Positions 28,101-40,100 of a DNA stretch of 64,000 nt are shown here, one piece after another. The first letter of the stretch is position 1; every line of letters starts with the position of its first letter. Both the position numbers and the translations under genes were made by a program. Source of the DNA: Apteryx mantelli. Taxonomy: Eukaryota > Chordata > Aves > Apterygiformes > Apterygidae. The notes under the pieces were generated by a model. It was not told the origin of the DNA. It did not search any database and was given only the letters and a program-made list of their open reading frames with translations. The stretch is taken from contig NC_089980.1 of NCBI RefSeq assembly GCF_036417845.1, positions 43,026,501 to 43,090,500 of the forward strand. Direction: 5' to 3'.

Positions 28101-31100
28101 CAGAAAACTTACACCTATAAGTTTAAAATTGCTTAATTAACCACCATATGCGTAAGAGTACTGCTCAAACATCATACCAGCCACATATTCACACGTGCAC
28201 ACAGCTTCTTGCACCCTTTCAAAGCACCCAGAGAATACAGCAGAGCTGTTCGCAGTGCTCGGTATCTCATTCTGGACATCAGGCTTAGTTGCTGCCATAT
28301 ATATTCCTACAGAGCTCTCCCTTGACTTTCTTCTTTCTTGTTCTCCCTCTTATTGAGGATATGTGGAATCTAGGAAGACAAGACTCAAAGCACGGGACCT
28401 AAAGTGGATGCACCAGTTTGCAAGCGTTAATTCTTCCCGTTGTCACCTTCTAGCCTTAATTACTGGGTTCTGCCCAGATTTATCTGTCAGCCTTATCATC
28501 CTCCTTTGTTGCACAAACACCCACATACAATATTTAAATTCATTTTTACTTTGTACACTGAGATGCAGCAAATCTCAGCCTCAATTTATTTCTCCAAAGC
28601 TATCAGAGATGCTCTTGCAGTTTTATTAGAAGAGCATCTTTTCAAAGAAACTCCCATATTACTCTGTCACGCTTAGTTCTCAACACACTGAAAGCAAAAC
28701 ACCAACATTCCTAGACTTTTTCAAAAAACTGCTTCATCACTAAGAAGTAAAATCACAGATTTTAAACCCTACAAAGGCCAAGTCAGTAGATCACTGATAT
28801 TCAGGACTGATACAAGGTATACAGATCTCTCAGAATATGTTGCAATTAAGATTTATACCTAGTGAGACAAACTTAGAAACTATGTGTAGAAAGAATAAGT
28901 GATAAGTAGAAAGGAAAGGTCAGCTATGATTATCTTCTTAAAGCCCATTCCAAAATCATGATAGAAATAGCAGATACAGGAAAAACTTTGTGTTCCAACA
29001 ACCTTCTCTTCAGGTCCTTCTTAGGTACATCATCCTCCTTTATGAGGATCAGGATTTATTCATACCTTGTGAATAAGTCTTTGTGCATGTAAACCTGTCT
29101 CAACATTCTTTGCACAGTTTCCAGTTTTAAAATGAACAAGTCATGAATTCATTGAAGTTTCACCCTTTGCACTTCCCATCTCTAAGATGAAGACTCCTTT
29201 AACTATATAGACTCAGTTGTCAGAAGAAAAATGTTTTTATTAGCTTAAAAAAAAGAAAAAATGCAAACACCCATGGTCATCACTAAATCTGTGGTGCCTC
29301 GGTCAAGTACAGGACCTCACTAAGCTAACTACGATATAAGCAAGTGTTTGAGGTGAGGCCGGGGGAAGGGAGGGGGAACCGACAAACGAAAATCCACACA
29401 CCAGCTCACAGCCTTAATTGGAGTTGTTCAGAAGTGTCCCTTCTATGGGGTTCAAGGAAACATCATCACCAAAAGAGCAGCAGGTCACTCCAGGGAGAAC
29501 AGGCAGCAAGAAGGCAGGACTTGAGGACAGTCTTGGCCAGGACTGAGACAGGGTGGCAGGAGGAGCCCGTTAGGTGAGCAGCCTGGGCAGTCCTCCTACC
29601 AGCTGGACAAACGCATGGCAGCCTGGCCAGCCCGTCTGCTTTGTTTCTACCAAAACTTTAATGGAAGGGACACTAATCTGCAAAACATTGCTGCCAGATT
29701 AGTTGGCCCAGAAACAGTGAAAAAGCAAGGTGGCACCAGGGCAGAAGCAAAGACTGATGAGAGGGGAAAGAAGCCTAAAGAGATAGTGATTTTGTCAAGA
29801 CCAAAGTAGGCTGACACTCTCCATCCCTAGCTCTTCAAATAGTTTATTTTCCAGTTTGCATCGTAAAACACCCAAAGGAAAAACAAGCATTATAAAATAA
29901 GCACAAAGGAGCTTGCTCACAATGGTACTGGAAGTTGAATATTTCTATGTCGGCTGCCTGTCACTCCATACTTGACAGTATTCCAGATTTGCTACTACAA
30001 AACTATCATCTTCTCATTTCCCAGTGAGCCAGTCTGCTGCCTTGCTGCCTTTCAAGAAACACTTTTCTTCTGTGCTGATCCCAGCTGTCCATTGAGCAGG
30101 ATACAGACAGTTTGAACAACATAATAAATCTGTTTATTTCCAGACTTTAATTTTGCTCCAAATATTTCCAGCATGACAAAAATAGTGGGAAGAAGAAAGA
30201 GCAAGAACAGCCATAAATTTTTTAAAAAGGCCATAAAGTAGAGTCAGCATAAAGATCATCATCTCAGATGTGATTTGGGGACAAGAGAAAGCATTTGGAA
30301 TTCAGGACTTCTATGTATGTTCTCTTCCCAGCACAGTAACTGGAAATTTATCTTCTCTAGATGGGCTGGTACACTGGTGCTCACTCGCTTTCTCCCCTCC
30401 CCCTCAGAGGTGGAGGCAGAGTCATGAAATACCTGGAGATATTAATTTTAAGTTGTATTTAAGCTTTATGCCAAACAACTCAGACAGAATGGAAAAGCCA
30501 AGATTAAAGAGCACCATAAATCCTTCTACTGAAGATCAGCTACAGAGTATATTTTCAGAGACAACAGGGGACAGCACACTGCAAAGGTTAAAGCCAGGCT
30601 ATGAACCAAGTTGCTGAACCTGAACTCTGGAGAGTTCAGGAGAACTCTACAAGCAAGGGGCAATACAAGAGAAAGATGAAGAAAACTAAGTATTTAAAGG
30701 TTGAGCAAGTAGAGAGTTAGCCTTATGAACTCTAAAGGATGTTTACACTAGACTTGTCCTCTCAATATTCCAGCCTTTAACCTCACTAAACAGAACTTGT
30801 AGCACCAACTGACAGCATATTTCATTGTTAAGTGCCTCCTGGCTCTAAGAAGTATACTGTTTAATAGTACAAATGGGGTTGTTGATTAAGATGTCTACTC
30901 TGCAGCTGCAATTTCCCCCTCCCCATTAATTATACAGCAACAGAAGATGTTTTCAGGAAAACACAGCCCTTCAACTCTGACTCAAAATAAAAAGGGCTTA
31001 GTATTCTACTGCCTTCTGTAACTATTACAGGTATTTCCAAGACACCTGTCACATTAGTTTCGAAGCACCCTGCCTTGTTAAATGAAGTGGGTACTCAAGA

Positions 31101-34100
31101 AAGCTCATCACCCTCTCTCCCTCCCCAAAACAGGTATTTAGGGGATGTCATCTTATTGCATGAATTACAGTCATATGTACATACATGCATGTGGTCATCC
31201 TACACTATCAATAATGGTGAGAGTGTCATCTTCCCATTTCTACTTCCTATGCAAAAATGCAAGAAAATACTGTAACCCATCTCAATTCAATAGCTAAACA
31301 TATGTCCATGGGAATGTTAATCACCTAACTCAATCTCTCTGAAGTGAGAGTAGGATATTAAAACTTTGGGTTTTGCCTTGACAGTCTAGTACAGGAAGAT
31401 CAGAAGTTGCAGACACACCCTCAAGCCCAAACTTAGAGATTTGTCATCAATCATCCACCAGATGTGCCTTCAGACCTACACAACCATAATGACATATTCA
31501 ACACAATCCCTCAAACACCTTTGTTTCTTTTCTCATTGTAACTATTTCATCCCTTATTCCTAGAAGGAGGCCTTTTGCCATCCAACAGCAGGTACCAATT
31601 AAGACCAGATAAATAGAAAACCCCAGCAGAACGGACAGCAGCTCTGTGAGTGAGCCACAGATTTCAGGCTGGCTAGACTCCTGGCCAACAGCAACCACTG
31701 CCTTGGACAGCAGTGATCCTTTGATTGCTGAAACCAACCACAAACACCACAGCAACAAAGCGGACCAAGTTTTGGTTAGCCATCTTCTCTTCCTTCCTTT
31801 CCCACAGAGAGGAGTCAGGGCCTTGTTCCCAGATAACCCCCCAAACGCTTCTCGCAGATGAAAGCAGGTTCTTCCCATCCACCCTCACATAGACACTTCA
31901 GGCTTTTGTTAAAATAAACCTTTATATCCTGACTAAGGCACAAGAGTTTCTCCTCAAAACACTAAAGTCAGCATTATCTCCCCTCTGGGAGAAGAAAGAG
32001 GGTCCTGGAAGACCACCACAAAGGTCCAAACAAGACATGTTCCTACTTGGAAAGCCCATGGCACTTTTTTGTCAAAAACAGGCAAAAGTAGTTAGTTAAG
32101 ACTGCACTAACTCAAGGTTTCTTTTGCAAAAAGTTATCAGTCCACAACTCTGATAGTTTTCTCTAGAGCTAACATGTAGGGGAAGGGATTAATCCATGGA
32201 ATCTCTCGCCCATTTCACCACTGATATACACTGCTTCATCCCTGGTGTGATCACCTGAACTGCCAATCTGATTCCAATCTGGTGATTATAAATCAATTTT
32301 CAGAAGACACATTAGAGCTTTGCATCTTGAAAAATTTTTGAATGGTGAAATATGATATGCAAATTCAGCCTCCAAATACCAACATTAATTAAGAATGCTG
32401 AAGGGGGGGAGGAAATAAGAGGGAAGAAAGACTGTTGTAATCTTGTTGGAGTTGTTAGAGGATGTCCCAACACTCAGTTACTGTAAACAGAAAGGAAGAA
32501 GGAAGACAAAACAGGAAATATAGAACTCTTCAGCTTCTAAATGACCCATCTCCATGGGGAGATGGATACTATCTAATGGTACAAGCAAAAAATAGGAAAT
32601 ATATGCATTAAGAATTTTCCATCACATTCCAACCCTGAGACACCCATGTATCTCAGACATCAAAACAAATAAGAATTCAAGAGATACAATTTCAAATTAC
32701 ATCCTCATTTCCTGTGATTTACAACCACCTTTATTATTGCAAGGTCATTAAACTTAAAAATTTCAAGCTGTAAAGTTAACATTCTTTTCTCCTTACATCT
32801 CATTAGTAATAGAATCAGTTTTATTCTAGAGAGCTTTAATAACCTCATTCATTACCACCAGGTGCCTCAGTCCCCAAAGAGCAATGAACAAATTTAGGAC
32901 ATGCTGAACTATTCTCCAAATATTTTCTAATTTATGAAGGCTTATCCCTTTAGCTAACTAACATTAGTTGTCCCTGAAAGCCCATAGGGCAACTAAGCTA
33001 TAAGAGACTGGATACAGGTTTTAGAAAAGTTTCCCACGTCAACTGTCACCTAGATTCAACTAACAGACAGCACAAGAGTGCCAGGATCCAGACTGTTAAA
33101 GTAATTTCTGCATCCATCGCAACACTAAATGTGTTGAAACCTGGTTTTCTGAAAGACTCTTTGTTTTTGACCACCTTTATGCCCAAGTGTTTTCTGCACC
33201 ATCTCTGTGATGCTTCATACTTTATCTAAAGTAATCATATGCATTAACAATTTGGGGCTTTTTGGAAGAAGTCCACAACAAATACAGCTTCATTTATTTT
33301 ATATGCAATTTATAACCATGTAGTGTCACTGTAAACAGCATATAGTAACTTACTTCCTGTTAGATCTTTTTCAGGGAACACTTTGCTTGCAGTGTCAGAG
33401 TTTAAAAGGAACAGATTTTTAAGTTATTTTTAGAATGATGCATTTCAAATAGTACTGGATAAATTTGTTTTCTTAGCTAAGAAATGGTAAATGAAAAGGG
33501 CAATAAATTAGAGGACATCACAGTATCTAACAAAAGCAAAGGCCAACAGCTATTTCAAATAATTTGAGTCCAATACCTACCTTGTTTTTATCCCTTAAGA
33601 TGGGAAAACTAAAAAGCCTCATCCATGGTGTATAATTAGCATTGTACAGTGGAGTATTTTTATTTAGGAAAAGCAGGACTGAAGGAGGAAGAGGGGGACT
33701 GGCCTAACAGGAGAGCATTGATCCAGTTATATAGGGCTGTATCTATACACTAACCGATGCACAGCTGTACCAATAGGCGTAGCACTTCTCTAGGTAACTT
33801 GCCTGGAAGTTGTAGGTTCTTCAAGGTCTGGCTCTTTCCGCAACAATAGGAAACTTGCTCACCTCACATGAGGTTACAACATACTAGGTAGGCTGCTGCA
33901 TTCCTAGATGTTGGTGTTTGCTTTAAACCTTGCACTTCCTAATCACTCCATCTACTGAATCTGTGGCGAGATCTCAGCAATTGCAGGGCCATAGATGACT
34001 AGCCATACCCTCCCACTCGCTATCTTCCTTATACACAGTGATAGCAAACTTCAGAGAAGAAGAAAATGGATGCTCTACAATGCTATGGAAACTGAGTTTT

Positions 34101-37100
34101 GTTTTAGGATTTTTTTTTCTTTTGGGGGTGGAGGGAGGGGGTCAATGCCCATCACAGTAACAAAGTAGTCCTTTGACTTATTTGCTGTAAGAGCCTCACA
34201 CAATACTGAGTCCCATTTGCTACAGTTAAGCACTGCACCCAGTCACCCTACAAAATTAATACAGTCCAAATAGACCTGTTTTCTGAACACTGTGTACAGA
34301 AACTAAGAAAAACTTTCTGAACTGAGGAAAGTGGTGGGCAAATGCAACACTTGACTCATAATCAGGCCACATTAAAAGCAAAACAACTTAGCTGCAAAGA
34401 GCTGAGCCGCAATGAACAACTGGCATATGATCCAAGCAGAAAAATAATTTTCAGTTTTCAGAACAAAAGAGCATGTAAGGATGAAAAACAGCATCCAGGA
34501 GACTGTCAATACCATGAGCAATCTGCAGCAAGCTAAATATGCAGTACTAGATCTCAGTACTATGCTGTTAGTAGGCTTGAGGCTGAAAGACAAAGACTTG
34601 CTTCACAATAGTATTGTTACTGTAGGCCATAATGACCTAAAGATACAGGGTTTGTGAAAAGATGTGATCTATTCCATCTTCCACCTCCAGCCCTCAGCTT
34701 ATGAGTTCATCTGAAAGACCTGCAGAACCATATGTTCTTCTTCAGGTCTGAAGTAGAAGCAAACTCTAGAGAAGCAAACAGACAGTTTATTATTTCCTCA
34801 CAACTCAGAGCAACTGATGGAAAACACAGCTGATATCTACAGAGCAAAAAGGGAATGGAAATATTAGCAAGTGGAAGGACAAGGCAGTCATTCCCTATGG
34901 GAAAGATCAGGTAGACATTTGTTGCTATCAGAATACAGAGGGAAAGGGAGGTGCTGCACATCCAGAAACATCCCTGAGTCTGCAATTTTAAGAGGCACAA
35001 CTCCCACACTCCTTTGGAAAGTGTTTTGTGTGCCTCCCTTGATTAGCATGGCTCAGCAGAGTGCTATAGCTGTTTACAGTGTCAGCTACCACTCTGCAAC
35101 TTGTCTCAACACATGAGACATACTCACGAGTAGTCAGACCACTGTACCAAGAACCCCAGGGAAACACCTATTACAGACAGAGCCAGAGCACTCAGGAGGC
35201 AGCTCTTGTGGTGTTGAGCTCTGTTCTGGCTGCATTTTCCTTGTCCATGTGTAGGAGCAAGTGGCACTCTAAACTGGTCATACACCAGAGCATGCTTTTG
35301 TATCAGCATGATGATGGCTCCACAAGCCTGCGCCAGGTTTCAGAGAGACACTTAAAGCAAAAGTCTCTCAGGGCAGAGACTCTCATTTAGAGAAAGGCAT
35401 ATACAAGAGCACTGTTTTCCCTCCAGCTTAATCTTTAGACATTTAAGGTACGTCACTGAGGTGTTTTGGTTGACCTGAAGCTAGGCCCTTCAGTGGGGCT
35501 CAGTTTTCAGACTGATGCGCTGAGCAGCACCAGAACAGTAGGTGCCAGAGAGGAGACCAAAGTGCCCCAGTCAGAACTGGGACAGCCTGGAAAATGGCAA
35601 GACTTCAGAGGCTGTCCACGTGCAAACTTCAAAGATTGTCACACACACATACGTCCATGCACATGCCTCTTCTGTTTGCCCTTGAAGACATTACATCTAA
35701 CAAACCGGCAAGAACAGGGCTTTGTGAAAAATAAAATAAAGCAGTGCAGTTATGCTAAGGGGGTGGGCAGGGAGGGGGGAGAAATCAACCCGAACAAATG
35801 GTAAGTGGCATGAGTACATGAGCAGACAACATGCCCCAAGCCTAACAAAGTTACCTGGCAAACTAAATCACACTCACCTGACCTTTAAAGAAGGGGGAGG
35901 TAGGGAAGAAGGCAGGACAACAGGAGAGCCACGTCCTCCTGTAACATTTGCAAAAGGTTCCTCCACACAGATCTTGAATCTTCAGCTATTCCCAACGTAC
36001 AGCTGGAAACCCGGCTCACTTTGAACTCCTCCCCTAGCACAGCAGATAGCATAGCAAGGAAACGGCAGCAGCAAACAAGAGCTAGAACTACACATCAAAT
36101 ACAACAAGAATCGAAGTTTCAAAACTTGACTTGAAGACATTAAAGAACTGGGAGCAGGGAAGTGCATAAGGGAGACAAGACAAGAACAGAATAAGGGAAT
36201 GCAGATGAGCTCAAGAGATGGAAGAGCACAAGAAGGAGGCAGAAAAATATGGGAATGAGGAAAGCCAGCATAAAACAATTCAGGAAGAAGATGGAGAAAG
36301 GGTGAGCTAACAATGGAAATGCAATCAATTGCAAGAAAAATAGCAGGCGATACCAGACAGCAGCAAGATGGCAATCTGTTAACAATCAATTATAATGAAA
36401 CAATAATAAGATATAGTCAATACAGCCACTAGCTGGAGAAACTATTCTTTTCTACATCTGTAAGCTACAATTTCTCTACCCAGTTGCATTTTTAATTGTT
36501 CATCCAATTAAATAAGTTTGCACTGATTCTACACATAGCTGCAGTATTCATGAGACCATTAAAAAGTCATACTTGAACTTGGTGCAGGGGGAAGGGCTGC
36601 TTCCACATAAGCATTTGGGAAAGAGATTCTTATGATATTGTATCGGCACTTACTAAGCTGAAGCAATTTATTCACTTACATTGGGGATGGGGGGGGGGAA
36701 AATGTGGTTCTGTAAGAAAATAGGGCCAGAAAAATTCTTAAGGGGAAGATAATCAGTGAAAATCCACTCCTGTTGTCCTCCATGGAGAGTTTTGCCACGA
36801 TGGATCCCAGGGACACACTACTGCAAGACTTACTGAAATCCCGATGGAAATGCAGAGTGTTTCCCTTTGCACAGCTCCACGTTCATGGCAGTAAGAGCAG
36901 AATCATCTACAATAGCAGAAGAGATGAACTTTCTACACTTACAAAACATGCAGATGATGCTGTTGTGTCTTTGCCTGTCCATTTTCCTTTTATCCATGGA
37001 GATTCATGGCACATTTCATAAGCTCCTTCACATTCACACCAAGTGATCACTGGAATGCAGCGGATCATAGGCTGCTGCAGTTACAATTTATAAACATCTG

Positions 37101-40100
37101 TTTCCAGTACCGAGTCAAAAGAGGTATCACAGAACACTATTCAGCCACTAGGGGCAAACCTATTTGCACCTATCATAATTTGACATTTCCTGCATTGTAT
37201 ACACCTTGATGACATTTGAAAGGGCTACCTGCCATCAGGCAGGTTACATACCCCTATACACTGTTTACCTTATCCCTCTTCTGATGGGAAGCATCTGGGA
37301 TGCAAGCATTAAATTTGGTCTTTTCCTGGGTAGCTAGCTTAGGAAGAGTTGCTTTAATTAAAGAAGTTCCTGTTTTAACTCAGCCTCACAAGAAAACAAC
37401 ATTGTAAGGCTTAAATAGAAGGTCTCTTATCTATTGTCCAGACATCTTTCATCATAACAAAGAGATGTTTTGCTGTTGTGTAGTTACCCTTGTTAAGATA
37501 CAAACTAATAGAGCTAGTACATTGCTTCAAGGAAACTCAAGCAGACAACCTTGGCTATAATACATACACCGGTTTACCACAGAGAAAGAAATAGAGAAGC
37601 TTTTATTAAGAGAAGCTGAATACCAAGATAATAGTTTTCATTTCACTACAGCATTGCAGAAGGAAACATACAGTTTTCCAAAGGACAGCTCGAGTTATAA
37701 ACTAATGAAGGTCCGGTGATGTCAGAGATAACAGCTCCTGCTGGTACATCCTCTCAAGTAGCTGGCTATCCATCAACACAGCAAATTAAAGCTCAATTTA
37801 GTTTGCCAGGCTAACAGGAACAGGATATGATATAATACCTTTAAAAATCTCTTTGACAACCAGTATACAACTCTCTATGCTTTCTGCATCAGACTCAGTG
37901 TCACTGAAGCATATAGCAGCTAAAACTACAACTTTTGGAGCGCAGGAGTTTGCTGTGGTGAAGGAAGGGAAGAACTGTGGGGAAGGAGGGAAAGATTTGA
38001 CAACAGCCTGTGGCAAGTTCACTAGTTTGAACTTGCCTGGACAAGACACTGGAACTTTATACCATTGCAAAGGGACAATTCCTTGCTCTGCTGTGTGAAA
38101 CGCAGTGCTTTCCTTCAGTCCTTGGAGATCCCATATCCCTGGCTCTTTAAGCAACTTTGCCTGAAATGTTTTTTCTATACAGCTAGGTCTAGATATTGTA
38201 ACAAGCAATTAAGTATCTTCTTCTTAGCTTGTATAATCAGATTTGCTGTGTTAGGCCATCTGGTTTTACAGCACATGCACTGTCACTAGCTTTACAGAGT
38301 TTCCAAAAAATTACAGTTGTTTCTGCAAAAAAATCACTTTCTGAATAAAAAAAGGTTTTAGCCTTCATTTGGAACACTGATTTAATCTGTATTAAGATGA
38401 TTATATTATTAAGTGATTTACAGTTTCACACCACACCGATATAGCCACGAATTTAAAGAGCCTGCAAATAATAAGTTTTGAAGAACCTGGCCACATTCCC
38501 AGGAAAGGGGCCCGTTACCTAGAAGCTGGCCAAGTATCATCTGACAGTAACTAGAGCAAGGTAGCACACTGTCAGAGACCTTGCCCATTTACCCTTTTCT
38601 CCATTTGCTTTGTATATCACTGCTGGTATGTGCTGCTAATAATCACAGAGGAAGGATTAACAAGCTGAGACTGGTCTAGAATATTATGATATTGATAGTG
38701 CAGGCAACAGAAAGAAAATGAGCAGTGCGTGAGCCTCTCAAAGCAGGGGGAGAAAAAAGACAGACAGACAAAGAAAAACTTAGAACTTCCAGCCAACCTA
38801 AATATGGAGGGGATTTTGCCCAGGAAAAGACACAACTAGTGAAGATCCAGTCTGTCTGTGCTTCTGGATGGAGTCACTAGTTTCCAGATCACTTTTCTAT
38901 TTGTTTTTCATCCAAGCTCCACAGAAGCCATCAGGTGCAAAAATGATTAAGGAACACATCTACAGGACAGTGGTAATCAAGAGCCTTAGTTAGTCTTCTC
39001 AGCATTAGGGCACGCAACAGAATACAGGAAATCAAAATAGTCACCAGTCCTGCAAGCCTGTATTGGTACATTCGAACACACCAGGATCTCTGCGCTGTCA
39101 AGGCCAGAGCCCAGCAGACAAATAAGGCATTTGAAACTCAAAAAATTGCATCTCTTCATCCTGGATTGTCAGGATTGAAAAACTGTACTCTCAGAAAAAT
39201 ACCTGATACTAGATATCCATGGTTAAAGAAGTAGACGTTGCAGAACTGGAAGCAGCCACAACAGTCTGCAGAAGGGCAAGCAAGTAGTAGTAACTACACA
39301 CACCCCAAATATCATCCTGACCGTTGGTTTGGAGAACAGACTAGCAACTCTAAGCGAGCTTAAATATCCCATTAGTAATTAAGAAAGCACCAACAATATG
39401 TACATATGTAAATCCCCATACACCCTCACTCCAATACAAAACTTGATATCAATATGAGTACTTGTCTCTTTCCATACCAAAGCCCCTCAGGAATAAAAGC
39501 TGAGGAGAGTGCAACATCTGTAACCTTTCCATTGACTTCAACTGTTTGTACTTTCGCCCAGGAGTTTGTTAATCGCATTTTAGCCTTAGAAACAAAAATA
39601 CTAGGGATAAGTTTGAAGAACAGAACCCTCGATTAAGAACTGTGGCACAGCTCCTGTCTGTTCTTCACCAATATTTAAACTAGTTTCTTCAAGACTATCT
39701 TATCAAAGCTTTGAGCACAAATACTATGCAAGAAACTGGAGTCTGAAATCCAAATCCCAGGTACATGCTGGGAACAAGCAGACAGCTGGTGTCAGCTCTG
39801 GGAGTAGCAGGACATTACTGCTCAAGGCCACGCAGGGAAAGGACACAGGCTTGTCATTAGTAATGAAATTCTGCAATGCAGCCATGTGCTACCAGCTTGT
39901 GGTCATTTTACTACCTTCCATGCAGTAAGGAAGGTCTAGCCACTTATTAAGCAATTTCCAGTCATCCTGTTTTTAAGATGACGGCAAGTATGCAGCACTA
40001 ACTCAAATAAAAAACTCCAGACTTAAATTTTTTTCTTCTACATATGTTCTAGGGTTCCTCTTCTCCTTTCCCTGTCCTGTGCCCTCTCCCTTTTCTCACT

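Noticed and set aside
29344-29809. Two adjacent plus-strand frames (77 and 64 codons) as a possible small gene
   Set aside because: No motif recognised, no shared frame, and no clear splice junction between them.
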